From positions 2,170,001 through 2,234,000 of the forward strand of contig NZ_AP024883.1 of the NCBI RefSeq assembly GCF_024346955.1: 64,000 nucleotides of DNA. Direction: 5' to 3'. The position numbers and the translations under genes were made by a program. This document shows, piece after piece, positions 9,009-17,650 of this stretch (position 1 is the first letter of the stretch; each line of letters begins with the position of its first letter). The stretch comes from Vibrio mangrovi (lineage in GTDB: Bacteria > Pseudomonadota > Gammaproteobacteria > Enterobacterales > Vibrionaceae). The notes beneath the pieces were generated by a model. It ran no database searches and was not told the DNA's origin. It saw only the letters and a list, made by a program, of their open reading frames with translations.

Positions 9009-12000
9009 ATGACCAGCTTGAATTCCATTCTATCACTTCCGGTATCTGAAGGTACCGGAGATAAAAAACAAATCGGCAATCTGACCGGCGCAAGTCTGGC
9101 ACTGACTGCGGCTGAACTCGCCCGGCAGCACCAGCACCATACACTGTTAGTCACTGCTGATCCGCAGATGGCTTTAAAGTTACAGCAGGAAATCGAACAG
9201 TTTTTCCCGGAAAACATTGCCCTCTTCCCTGACTGGGAAACTCTGCCTTATGACAGTTTTTCACCACATCAGGAAATCATCTCTGATCGGATTTCCCGGC
9301 TATATCAGTTACCGGGAAAGACTGGAGGAATCACCATTACCCCGGTGACAACTTTGTTGCAAAGACAGTCACCTCGGGATTTTTTGCTGCAACACACCCT
9401 GATTGTGAAGCGAGGAGATCTCTTTTCTCTGGAAAAACTCCGGGGTCAACTGGAGAATTCCGGATACCGCCATGTGGATCAGGTTTTTGGTCCGGGAGAA
9501 TACGCCAGCAGAGGTTCGATTCTCGATCTGTTCCCAATGGGAAGCGAACTCCCATATCGCTTCGATTTTTTTGATGATGAAATTGATACTATCAGGACAT
9601 TTGATCCGGAGAATCAACGTTCGATAGAAGAAATCAGTGAAGTCAGGCTGCTTCCGGCCCACGAATTCCCAACGAACAAAGCAGCAATTGAAGACTTCCG
9701 GACACGATGGCGCCAGCGTTTTGAAGCCCGCAGAGAGCCGGAATCTGTCTATATGCAGGTCTCGAAAGGGTTATGGCCTGCGGGAATCGAATATTGGCAT
9801 CCGTTGTTTTTTGAAAAGACCGAAACTCTTTTTGACTATTTACCGGCAGATAGTCAGTTGATTATTGTCGGAGACATTGAACCGTCGGTCGAGCGTTTTC
9901 TGAGCGATGTTCATGAACGTTACGAACAGAGAAAAGTTGACCCGTTACGTCCGCTCCTTGAGCCGGTTGAACTGTGGCTGAAAAAAGATGAATTTTTCAC
10001 TCAGTTGAAATCTTTTTCTCAGTTTCAGGTTCGGACCGAGCCTGTCACGGAGAAAGCCGGGCGACTCAATCTTCAGATTGCATCTCTTCCGGAAATCAAA
10101 GTACAACACCAGCATAAAGAACCACTTGCGGCACTCCGTCAGTTTGTCGAATCCCATTCAGGACAGATTATTTTCTCCGTAGAATCAGAGGGACGACGGG
10201 AAGCATTGCTGGAGCTATTACAACGCATCAAATTACGTCCCACAACATTACCATCTTTTCAGGAAGCCTGTCTGAGTGACGAAAAATATATGTTGGTCAT
10301 CGGTGCTGCTGAACATGGTTTCATCCTGAGTGAACAACAGATTGCATTTATCTGCGAAAGTGATCTGCTTGGTGATCGGGTGGTTCAACGACGCAAGAAA
10401 GATAAACGAGTCACAAATAGCGATGCTGTCATCCGCAATCTTGCCGAATTAAAACCGGGCCAGCCCGTGGTACATATCGATCATGGTATCGGACGCTATC
10501 TGGGGTTACAGACTCTGGAAGTCGGTGGGATAAAAACGGAATATGTTACCCTGGAATATCAGGGAGAAGCGAAACTTTATGTTCCTGTTTCGGCTCTGAA
10601 TCTGATTAGCCGCTACTCCGGTGGCGCCGAAGAAAATGCCCCCATTCATAAACTGGGAGGCGAAAGCTGGGCAAAAGCACGCCGGAAAGCAGCGGAAAAA
10701 GTTCGTGATGTCGCAGCCGAATTATTGGATGTGTACGCCAAACGAGAGCTGAAGCCAGGACACGTTTTCGCTCTCGACAGGGAGCAGTATGCCACCTTTA
10801 AGGCCAGCTTCCCGTTTGAAGAAACCGATGACCAGTCGATGGCAATCAACTCGGTACTTGCGGATATGTGTCAGAATAAAGCCATGGATCGTCTGGTCTG
10901 TGGAGACGTTGGATTCGGTAAGACAGAAGTCGCGATGCGTGCTGCATTCGTCTGTACGGATAACAGTAAGCAGGTCGCTGTCCTGGTTCCGACAACCTTA
11001 CTTGCCCAGCAACATTTTGAAAACTTCAGGGACCGTTTTGCCAACCACCCTATCAGGGTCGAAGTTTTATCCCGTTTTAAGACCGCTAAAGAACAGAAAC
11101 AGATCCTTCAGGATGTACAGGACGGTAAAATTGATATTCTGGTTGGAACTCACAAGCTACTTTCCAGCGAACTCAAGTTTAAAGATCTCGGATTACTAAT
11201 CGTAGATGAAGAACATCGTTTCGGTGTTCGTCAGAAAGAAAAAGTAAAAGCCATGCGGGCCAATGTTGATATTCTGACCCTGACTGCAACACCAATACCC
11301 AGAACTCTGAATATGGCCATGAGCGGAATGCGGGATCTATCTATCATCGCAACACCTCCGGCGAGACGTCTGGCTGTTAAAACATTTGTCCGGCAAAGCG
11401 ATCAGGGTGTCATTCGTGAAGCAGTTTTGCGTGAAATCATGCGCGGTGGGCAGGTTTATTATCTGCACAATCAGGTGGAGTCGATTGATAAAGCCGCAGC
11501 TGATCTTGAGAAGTTGATTCCGGAAGCACGAATTACGGTTGCACATGGGCAGATGCGTGAGCGTGAACTTGAACGTATCATGAATGATTTTTATCACCAG
11601 CGTTTTAATTTACTGGTCTGTACCACAATTATTGAAACCGGGATTGATATACCGACAGCCAACACCATCATTATTCATCGGGCCGACACTCTGGGTTTAG
11701 CACAATTGCACCAATTACGTGGCCGGGTCGGACGCTCACACCATCAGGCGTATGCCTACCTGCTGACTCCTCATCCGAAAGCGATGACCAAAGATGCAGT
11801 GAAACGGTTGGAAGCATTAGCCTCTCTTGAAGATTTGGGAGCCGGATTCACACTTGCAACCCACGATCTGGAAATCCGGGGAGCTGGCGAGTTACTGGGT
11901 GATGAGCAAAGCGGGCAAATCCAGTCAATCGGTTTTACACTCTATATGGAAATGCTTGAACAGGCAGTTGAAGCCCTGAAATCCGGTAAAGAGCCATCAC

Positions 12001-12473
12001 TAGATGAGCTGCTCAAAGAGCAGACAGAGGTTGAACTCAGATTGCCGGCACTGCTTCCTGATGACTATATTCCCGATATCAACACCCGGCTATCAATGTA
12101 TAAACAGATCGCCAGTGTCGCAAGTTCAGAAGAGCTGAATGAGCTGAAAGTAGAACTGATTGATCGTTTCGGTAAATTGCCGGATGCTGCATTGAATCTT
12201 TTAGAGGTCAGTAAGCTGAAACTGGAAGCTGCTGCACTGAATATTAAGAAAATTGAAGCACACAGCAAAGGTGGGTACATTGAGTTCAATCTAAATGCTA
12301 GTATAAATCCGACATACTTAGTGCAGCTCTTACAGTCTCAACCAAAGCTATATGGAATGGATGGTCCCACCAAATTCAAATTTACTCTGCCGTTGGATGA
12401 GCGAAACCAGCGCATTGGATTTCTCCGGGATATGTTGAGTGAATTTCAGCAAAACATATTACCGGTCTCCTGA
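9009..12473 (+). CDS. mfd: Transcription-repair coupling factor Mfd
   Basis: Mfd removes RNA polymerase stalled at DNA lesions and recruits UvrA. At 1154 residues it is full length. The N-terminal UvrB-like module (LYDSFSPHQE region) is followed by the polymerase-interacting CarD-like domain (VVHIDHGIGRYLGL, near residue 490), then the translocase with Walker A GDVGFGKT at 632-639, Walker B DEEH at 733-736, TATPIPRTL, and the C-terminal autoinhibitory domain. The ATG has no clear Shine-Dalgarno sequence and may be coupled to the PilZ gene just upstream. Confidence 0.98.
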   Translation: MTSLNSILSLPVSEGTGDKKQIGNLTGASLALTAAELARQHQHHTLLVTADPQMALKLQQEIEQFFPENIALFPDWETLPYDSFSPHQEIISDRISRLYQLPGKTGGITITPVTTLLQRQSPRDFLLQHTLIVKRGDLFSLEKLRGQLENSGYRHVDQVFGPGEYASRGSILDLFPMGSELPYRFDFFDDEIDTIRTFDPENQRSIEEISEVRLLPAHEFPTNKAAIEDFRTRWRQRFEARREPESVYMQVSKGLWPAGIEYWHPLFFEKTETLFDYLPADSQLIIVGDIEPSVERFLSDVHERYEQRKVDPLRPLLEPVELWLKKDEFFTQLKSFSQFQVRTEPVTEKAGRLNLQIASLPEIKVQHQHKEPLAALRQFVESHSGQIIFSVESEGRREALLELLQRIKLRPTTLPSFQEACLSDEKYMLVIGAAEHGFILSEQQIAFICESDLLGDRVVQRRKKDKRVTNSDAVIRNLAELKPGQPVVHIDHGIGRYLGLQTLEVGGIKTEYVTLEYQGEAKLYVPVSALNLISRYSGGAEENAPIHKLGGESWAKARRKAAEKVRDVAAELLDVYAKRELKPGHVFALDREQYATFKASFPFEETDDQSMAINSVLADMCQNKAMDRLVCGDVGFGKTEVAMRAAFVCTDNSKQVAVLVPTTLLAQQHFENFRDRFANHPIRVEVLSRFKTAKEQKQILQDVQDGKIDILVGTHKLLSSELKFKDLGLLIVDEEHRFGVRQKEKVKAMRANVDILTLTATPIPRTLNMAMSGMRDLSIIATPPARRLAVKTFVRQSDQGVIREAVLREIMRGGQVYYLHNQVESIDKAAADLEKLIPEARITVAHGQMRERELERIMNDFYHQRFNLLVCTTIIETGIDIPTANTIIIHRADTLGLAQLHQLRGRVGRSHHQAYAYLLTPHPKAMTKDAVKRLEALASLEDLGAGFTLATHDLEIRGAGELLGDEQSGQIQSIGFTLYMEMLEQAVEALKSGKEPSLDELLKEQTEVELRLPALLPDDYIPDINTRLSMYKQIASVASSEELNELKVELIDRFGKLPDAALNLLEVSKLKLEAAALNIKKIEAHSKGGYIEFNLNASINPTYLVQLLQSQPKLYGMDGPTKFKFTLPLDERNQRIGFLRDMLSEFQQNILPVS

Positions 12474-12525
12474 GGTTAAGGCAGTCATGATGAAAAATCG
12501 TCTTCTAGGTCATAATGGAGTCATA

Positions 12526-13305
12526 ATGAAAAAGCTGATCCCACTGTTGATGTTACTATTTGCAATGCCCTCCTGGGCAGAACGGCAATTTGACATCGAA
12601 GTGATCATTTTTAAACGAGCCGTCAATGCGGAAGATATCAATGAGGCATGGCCGAATGTACTTCCTCCAATTGATTATAAAAATGCAGGTAGTCTGAGTT
12701 CTCAGGCTTATCTGGCCCGGAAAGGTGTCACACGACTACCACCTGCTTCATACCAGTTGGACAAACAGGAAGAGAATCTGAGAAATCACGCGGGTTTTCA
12801 GGTGCTGTTACATACGGCATGGCGTCAGGGTGACGAAGGACAGTCTAATGCACCGGAATTCCATATTCGGGCAGGCATGGATTATTCGTCTCAGTTCCAC
12901 CCGGATGGTAGCGAAATTACGGCATCAACCACATCTCAGCAGTCTCCGATTGATGGTACGGTCGAACAATCACTACCAAAACCTCTCTATGAACTGGATG
13001 GGAAGTTACAGGTTTATGTACAACACTATCTCTACGTTGACGCTCTCTTTGATCTGAAAAAACCTAGCATCCGGGATGTATCCGTCGAAGAAACACCGAT
13101 TGATTTTTCACAAGATACAACCAATGGAGATGAAAATGTCCAGTTTGGTCATCTTCAGGCTATTTCTCCGACCGTAACGGAAGAACGTTTTCTGAAACCA
13201 TACCGGCTTAACCAGAAACGCCGAATGCGAAGTGGCGAAACACTCTATTTTGATCACCCGCTGATGGGAATGATTGTGCAAGTCAGAAAAGTTCCGGACA
13301 AATAA
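12526..13305 (+). CDS. csiV: Peptidoglycan-binding protein CsiV
   Basis: CsiV is a periplasmic peptidoglycan-binding protein described in V. cholerae as needed for PBP1a/LpoA function; it is encoded next to mfd, as here. The ATG at 12526, preceded by GGAG, begins a clear signal peptide (MKKLIPLLMLLFAMPSWA, then ERQFDIEVIIFKR). The mature part contains the DUF2803-type opening FDIEVIIFKR and a C-terminal YFDHPLMGMIVQVRK segment. A longer frame opening inside mfd at 12439 is rejected because the signal peptide would be internal. Family assignment rests on remembered synteny plus the N-terminal pattern. Confidence 0.85.
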   Translation: MKKLIPLLMLLFAMPSWAERQFDIEVIIFKRAVNAEDINEAWPNVLPPIDYKNAGSLSSQAYLARKGVTRLPPASYQLDKQEENLRNHAGFQVLLHTAWRQGDEGQSNAPEFHIRAGMDYSSQFHPDGSEITASTTSQQSPIDGTVEQSLPKPLYELDGKLQVYVQHYLYVDALFDLKKPSIRDVSVEETPIDFSQDTTNGDENVQFGHLQAISPTVTEERFLKPYRLNQKRRMRSGETLYFDHPLMGMIVQVRKVPDK

Positions 13306-13360
13306 CAAGACATACGGAAAACCTGACATTCTCCAGACGATCTGACAGAGATACAAAGAA

Positions 13361-13382
13361 AATGCCCGCTTAAGCGGGCATT
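13361..13382. terminator. Bidirectional terminator between csiV and ndh
   Basis: A perfect palindrome with 9-bp arms (AATGCCCGC at 13361-13369, complement at 13374-13382, loop TTAA) lies between the two convergent genes. The minus strand continues with TTTTC and the plus strand with TTCTT, so it can serve both. Confidence 0.85.
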
Positions 13383-13416
13383 CTTATATCGGTTATGATT
13401 TGGGTCGATATATTGC

Positions 13417-14706
13417 TTAATGTAATTTTAAATTTGGTCGTAACACTCGGTTAATCCGTCCGACCAGCAGCATAAGTGCAGTTTTAAACATTCCGTGTAA
13501 TGCCACCTGGTGCATCCGGTAAAGAGAAATATAAACCACACGGGCAATTTTTCCTTCGACCATCATCGAACCTCGGGTCAGGTTCCCCATCAAACTTCCT
13601 ACGGTGGAAAAACGGCTTAACGAAACCAGAGAGCCATGATCTTTATAAACGTAAGGCTTCATTTCCCGATCATTCAGTTTCGCAACAATATTCCTGAATG
13701 TGCGGCTTGCCATTTGGTGTGCAGCCTGAGCACGAGGTGGAACAAATGTCCCGTCAGGTTGTGTACATTGTGCTAAATCCCCAATCACGAAAATGTCCCG
13801 ATCCCGTGTTGTCTGTAAGGTATTTGTCACCACCAGTTGATTAATACGATTAGTTTCCAAACCAGCAATATCTTTCATAAAGTCAGGAGCTTTAATACCA
13901 GCAGCCCATACCATAATCTTGGCTGGTATTTTTTCGCCGTCTTTAGTCGTCAGCCCGTCTTCCTCAACTTTAGTAATCATCGTCGACGTCCGGACAGTCA
14001 CTCCCAGCTTCGTCAGCTCATGATGTGCGGCAGAAGAAATTCTTGGTGGTAACGCAGGAAGAATACGCTCTCCTGCTTCGATCAGATTCACATTCAATTT
14101 ATTTGAATCCAGATCGCCGAAACCATAATTACGCAGCTCTTTCACTGCATTATGCAATTCTGCCGAAAGCTCTACGCCGGTCGCTCCGGCACCGACTATC
14201 GCAATATCAACTGTTCCCTGACCGTTTTTGGCATGAAGTTTAAGGAATTCATTGTTCATTTCCGTTCTGAACAGATTTGCCTGCTCCGGACTATCCAAAA
14301 AGATACAATGCTCTCTCACGCCCGCAGTATTGAAATCGTTAGATTTTGAGCCAATGGCCAATACCAGAATATCGTATTCAACCTCACGACGTGGGATCAA
14401 CAGCTCACCATGCTCATCTTTCAATTCAGCCAGAGTAATAACCTTTCTTTCCCGATCGATATCTTCCAGGCTTCCCATTTGAAAATCAAAACTGTGGTTT
14501 CTCGCGTGAGCCCGGTAACTCAGAGCATCAACGCCATCATCCAGAGAGCCGGTTGCCACTTCATGCAACAACGGTTTCCATAAATGGCTGGCATTTCTGT
14601 CCACCAGAGTGATCTGGGCACGACCTTTTCTTCCTAGTGTGTGGCCTAATTTGGTGACAAGCTCTAAACCGCCTGCACCGCCACCAACAACAACAATACG
14701 AGTCAC
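13417..14706 (-). CDS. ndh: Type II NADH dehydrogenase
   Basis: Ndh is the single-subunit, non-proton-pumping NADH:quinone oxidoreductase attached to the inner membrane. The 429-residue product has two Rossmann motifs, VVVGGGAGGLELVTKLG for FAD at the N-terminus and VDIAIVGAGATGVELSAELH for NADH near residue 170, plus the second FAD motif FVIGDLAQC near residue 305. The C-terminus is amphipathic. The start is GTG (14704-14706) preceded by GAGGAT. The long upstream region contains a perfect FNR-type box and a hairpin leader (listed separately), in keeping with Fnr repression of ndh known in E. coli. Confidence 0.96.
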   Translation of the reverse strand: MTRIVVVGGGAGGLELVTKLGHTLGRKGRAQITLVDRNASHLWKPLLHEVATGSLDDGVDALSYRAHARNHSFDFQMGSLEDIDRERKVITLAELKDEHGELLIPRREVEYDILVLAIGSKSNDFNTAGVREHCIFLDSPEQANLFRTEMNNEFLKLHAKNGQGTVDIAIVGAGATGVELSAELHNAVKELRNYGFGDLDSNKLNVNLIEAGERILPALPPRISSAAHHELTKLGVTVRTSTMITKVEEDGLTTKDGEKIPAKIMVWAAGIKAPDFMKDIAGLETNRINQLVVTNTLQTTRDRDIFVIGDLAQCTQPDGTFVPPRAQAAHQMASRTFRNIVAKLNDREMKPYVYKDHGSLVSLSRFSTVGSLMGNLTRGSMMVEGKIARVVYISLYRMHQVALHGMFKTALMLLVGRINRVLRPNLKLH

Positions 14707-14741
14707 AACAAACTATCCTCAAAAATGAATAAACATTGGTA

Positions 14742-14767
14742 TAGCCCGGAACAACAGTTCCGGGCTA
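14742..14767 (-). other. Hairpin in the ndh leader
   Basis: Perfect 11-bp inverted repeat (TAGCCCGGAAC at 14742-14752, complement at 14757-14767, loop AACA). It lies 35 bases upstream of the ndh start codon and has no U-tract, so it is more likely a leader structure affecting stability or translation than a terminator. Confidence 0.6.
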
Positions 14768-14889
14768 GAAAAATAGGACGGGTAAAGAAAGTCGTAGCCA
14801 CCATCTTTCTACAGAAGCGCTAACACAGATAAAGCATCACTTTACTTCACATAAATCACGGGCAGGTTTACTCCTGCTCTCATTTTATT

Positions 14890-14903
14890 TTGATTTTTAT
14901 CAA
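14890..14903. promoter_or_regulatory. FNR-type box upstream of ndh
   Basis: The sequence TTGATTTTTATCAA is an exact match to the FNR consensus TTGAT-N4-ATCAA. It lies about 185 bases upstream of the ndh start codon. If the TATAAT at 14923-14928 (minus strand) is the -10, the box falls just downstream of the start site, a position expected to repress. E. coli ndh is a classic Fnr-repressed gene. Confidence 0.75.
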
Positions 14904-14922
14904 ATTTTGATTGATAAGAGAC

Positions 14923-14928
14923 ATTATA
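14923..14928 (-). promoter_or_regulatory. Possible -10 element of the ndh promoter
   Basis: A perfect TATAAT on the minus strand with only a weak -35 (TTGCAT, 16-base spacer, 14945-14950). Transcription would start near 14916 and give a leader of about 210 bases containing the FNR box and the hairpin. Confidence 0.45.
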
Positions 14929-14952
14929 AAGAGCAAATCAAGGCATGCAAGC

Positions 14953-14998
14953 CAAGATTGTCAGAAAAACCAGACTTTCAGAATGGTTTTTCATCTTG
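14953..14998 (-). terminator. Nested hairpin after ycfP, probable terminator
   Basis: Inner 9-bp repeat GAAAAACCA/TGGTTTTTC (14964-14972 and 14984-14992) is enclosed by CAAGAT/ATCTTG (14953-14958 and 14993-14998). It lies about 35 bases past the ycfP stop, upstream of ndh on the same strand, so it may separate the two transcripts. Confidence 0.5.
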
Positions 14999-15033
14999 CC
15001 TGTTTATCTCTTAACCTTATGATAAATATATAA

Positions 15034-15573
15034 TTATTTGTTCTTGAACTGGCTTATAGTCTGAAGATGTTGAGATATCTTCTTGAATTTATGACTTTGT
15101 GTCTCATCCCATATAATGTCGTAGTATGTTTCCAGTTCTTCCGCCGTCTTCTGGTTATCCAGAACCTCATCATTTTTTGACAGTACAACCAGGCAATGGT
15201 CTTTATTTTTGAGCCGGAACTGAGAAACACATTTTGTTGCAATATCTTCATATTCTTCAGGACGATCGATCTTTCCCTGCATATTGTTTTCCGGATGAAG
15301 ATTCGGATTAAACAAAACCTGTTTGATCCCACACAAAAAACCAATCCGTTCTGACCAGTAACCACCGAGTCCTACCCCACAGATAACCGGATGCGGATCG
15401 TCGCTCAATTCAATCGCTTTATGAACTTCTTTCAGAAGATGCTGCATATCATGTCTGGGATGCAGTGTGCTATAACTGACAAACCGCACATCATCATCGA
15501 TGAATTGTAATTGCAGTACCTTTTCATGATTCCCCGGGCTGGTTGAATCAAATCCATGTAGATAAATAATCAT
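15034..15573 (-). CDS. ycfP: YcfP family alpha/beta-hydrolase-like protein
   Basis: A 179-residue member of the YqiA/YcfP family, small proteins with an esterase-like fold. It starts MIIYLHGFDSTSPGNHEK (oxyanion-hole-like HGF). The nucleophile elbow reads CGVGLGGYWSERIGF: the usual GxSxG serine is absent, as I also recall for E. coli YcfP, so catalysis is doubtful. Late residues DEVLDNQKTAEEL and the HKF segment resemble the acid and histidine region. In E. coli the order is ycfL-lpoB-thiK-nagZ-ycfP-ndh; here the order is kept but nagZ is missing between thiK and ycfP. Confidence 0.85.
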   Translation of the reverse strand: MIIYLHGFDSTSPGNHEKVLQLQFIDDDVRFVSYSTLHPRHDMQHLLKEVHKAIELSDDPHPVICGVGLGGYWSERIGFLCGIKQVLFNPNLHPENNMQGKIDRPEEYEDIATKCVSQFRLKNKDHCLVVLSKNDEVLDNQKTAEELETYYDIIWDETQSHKFKKISQHLQTISQFKNK

Positions 15574-15766
15574 AACAATATCCTTTGCAACGTACAGGAT
15601 TAACCTAGCATGAAATACTCAGGTTATACAGAAAACCTGAAATGAAATGGCATGTCACTCCTATCGTTTTCTCTCTTTATTTCTCTAACTGAGAACATTC
15701 CGGGCCACCTCTCTGAAATATCCGGTGATACCACCAATATTCCATCTCATTTGACCAGATCTGCAA

Positions 15767-16627
15767 TCAGCCGTTCAATTGCTCTTTTATCCTTTCGGCT
15801 TCGGCTATCATCACATCATTTTCCCATAGCTGATAAGCGATCAGATACCACAGCATTGCAAGCATTTTAACTCTGGGCATCCAGGACTTCACCCCGTCAA
15901 TCCACGCATCAATATCGGTAATATTACGGTGCTGACAATATTGTCCGACAGCAGTAACTAAATTTGTATCCGCCATATAAATCGTCATCGCCAGATCAAT
16001 TCTCGGGTCAGCCAGAGCTGCATACTCCCAGTCAATTACTTTGACTCCCTGAGCTGTTCTGATCAGATTATGGCTCCCCAGATCAAAATGGCAAAGGGAA
16101 ATCGGAACTTCAGGAATATTTGGTAATGTACGCCAGATTTTATACAGTGGTTCAACATCCCCCAGTTCAACAGACATCGACTGTAGTTTAAACCAATAAT
16201 GATCAATGCGAGCAGTGTAGATGAAAGGAATGATAGGAAGTCTGGTGACTGGAAACTGATGAATCTGACTCAATAAACGTGTCATCATCTCAACGTCATT
16301 TTCAATCACCCTGACGCCGTCAATCCACTGGACCAGCAACCCATGTTCATTGATATGAAGCGGCTCAGGAGAAATCAGCACAGCTCTCTCTTTTAAGGCT
16401 GATAAAATATGGTATTCCTGATGCCGGGAGATTGAAAACGCCTGCGTCACATCAGTGGCAGGACGCCACACAACGGGAGGCTGGCCGGGAAACTCGATTT
16501 TCCAACAACGGTTTGTCAAACCACCAGTTAAAGTCTGAGCAACTTCTGGTGTTTCCCGGAAAATATGAGTAAGAGACGTCAGCGAAGGATCTAGCTGACA
16601 TGCTTCGTACCATGACATACGTGCCAT
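15767..16627 (-). CDS. thiK: Thiamine kinase-like phosphotransferase (ThiK)
   Basis: An aminoglycoside-phosphotransferase-fold kinase in the position of E. coli thiK/ycfN, which phosphorylates salvaged thiamine. It has the catalytic Brenner motif LCHFDLGSHNLI and the metal-binding VIDWEYAALADPRIDLA. I choose the ATG at 16625-16627 (286 residues) because GAGGA lies eight bases upstream; an in-frame TTG at 16640-16642 is the longer alternative. The gene follows lpoB closely, so it is probably in the COG3014-ycfL-lpoB-thiK operon. The substrate is inferred from synteny, since this fold also includes choline and aminoglycoside kinases. Confidence 0.8.
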   Translation of the reverse strand: MARMSWYEACQLDPSLTSLTHIFRETPEVAQTLTGGLTNRCWKIEFPGQPPVVWRPATDVTQAFSISRHQEYHILSALKERAVLISPEPLHINEHGLLVQWIDGVRVIENDVEMMTRLLSQIHQFPVTRLPIIPFIYTARIDHYWFKLQSMSVELGDVEPLYKIWRTLPNIPEVPISLCHFDLGSHNLIRTAQGVKVIDWEYAALADPRIDLAMTIYMADTNLVTAVGQYCQHRNITDIDAWIDGVKSWMPRVKMLAMLWYLIAYQLWENDVMIAEAERIKEQLNG

Positions 16628-16651
16628 CACTGACGTCCTCAACTCAGCAGG

Positions 16652-17242
16652 TTAAAAACCTAGGAAGCTCTTTGACTGCTCTTTCCGGATTTCAGTTTCA
16701 TCAGCCCATTCAATCAGGCCGGAACGCAGATCCATTAAACGCATTGTCATTTTATAATATACATCTTTATCACTGCCTGTATCTTTAACGATACTCGCCA
16801 GATTACCGTATAACATATACTGTGCACCGACCATTTTCCCAAACTGAATAGAGCTGCTTTTATCGACTAACGCGTCATTATTCTGGAAATCCAGCTGCTT
16901 TTTAACTGCGTCTACGCGCGCCATATCAACAAAACGGAACTTACCTGAATTCAGCATTTTGGTACTGATCGTATCAGTAATCGATTCGGTATCGATATGT
17001 TCACTGGTTTTGTTCTTAATACTTTCCACAAAGACAACCGGGCGGGAATTACGGGTAATTGCAGCTACGGAGCCGGACATCATCATACTATCGACCATAT
17101 CCGCCGCAATTTTCTGCAGATCCGTCGAACCAAAATCAACGGTTTTTGTCTCAACAGCCTGAGCATCCCCATAGGAAACCTGATTTGCACAACCACCCAT
17201 GAGAGCAGCCAACCCCAACACGAGGATTATACTTTTTTTCAT
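16652..17242 (-). CDS. lpoB: Penicillin-binding protein activator LpoB
   Basis: LpoB is an outer-membrane lipoprotein that reaches through the periplasm to stimulate the peptidoglycan synthase PBP1b. The 196-residue product has a lipoprotein signal with lipobox LMGGC (Cys18), a short linker, and the folded domain with RPVVFVESIKNKTSEHIDTES, GKFRFVD and GAQYMLYGNLASI, typical of LpoB. The linker after Cys18 is short compared with E. coli LpoB (inference). AAGGTGAG precedes the ATG. It sits between ycfL and thiK exactly as in enterobacteria. Confidence 0.92.
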   Translation of the reverse strand: MKKSIILVLGLAALMGGCANQVSYGDAQAVETKTVDFGSTDLQKIAADMVDSMMMSGSVAAITRNSRPVVFVESIKNKTSEHIDTESITDTISTKMLNSGKFRFVDMARVDAVKKQLDFQNNDALVDKSSSIQFGKMVGAQYMLYGNLASIVKDTGSDKDVYYKMTMRLMDLRSGLIEWADETEIRKEQSKSFLGF

Positions 17243-17260
17243 AAAGACTCACCTTGTCAC

Positions 17261-17650
17261 TTATTGATTCAATTCTCTAATCTGTACTCTGAAATTCACT
17301 GCTTTCGGAGATACAGACACTTCAGACAACGAGACTTCATCCATACCTCTGATAATGGCTTGTCTCCAGGGGCCTGGCCGGGCATTCACTTCCAGTCCCT
17401 GTTCATCGTACCAATAAAAACGGTATTGAATATGTTGATCTGACGATGTTTTATTTTTAACTCTGACCACACCTCGCGTATGATCGTTCACTTCCGCCGT
17501 TGAAATATCTTTCACCTCAACTTCAGAAGCCAATACATTGTCACCAAACAAGATCCGTTGATATTCACTATCAACAGTCAATCCGGCGGTATGTGTATTA
17601 GTACATCCGACAAACGCAAATACAACAAAACTGAGGAGCCATTTTTTCAT
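17261..17650 (-). CDS. ycfL: YcfL family lipoprotein
   Basis: A small (129-residue) predicted lipoprotein, signal MKKWLLSFVVFAFVGC with lipobox FVGC (Cys16). The mature part has an immunoglobulin-like beta-rich pattern (VRVKNKTSSDQHIQYRFYWYDEQGLEV) typical of the DUF1425/YcfL family. Function is unknown, but it is consistently encoded next to lpoB. The ATG overlaps the TGA of the upstream gene, with GGAAGG five bases upstream, so translation is coupled; an adjacent ATG at 17651-17653 is equally possible. A longer reading frame to 17710 lies inside the upstream gene and is rejected. Confidence 0.85.
   Translation of the reverse strand: MKKWLLSFVVFAFVGCTNTHTAGLTVDSEYQRILFGDNVLASEVEVKDISTAEVNDHTRGVVRVKNKTSSDQHIQYRFYWYDEQGLEVNARPGPWRQAIIRGMDEVSLSEVSVSPKAVNFRVQIRELNQ

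Larger units (their letters stand above)
14707..15033. other. ndh upstream region without a gene
   Basis: This 327-base stretch holds, from the ndh side, the leader hairpin, the FNR-type box, the TATAAT and the nested ycfP hairpin. I see no credible coding frame. Confidence 0.7.

Noticed and set aside
14742..14767. ndh leader hairpin as an intrinsic terminator
   Set aside because: No U-tract on either strand after the stem, and it lies inside the likely ndh leader.
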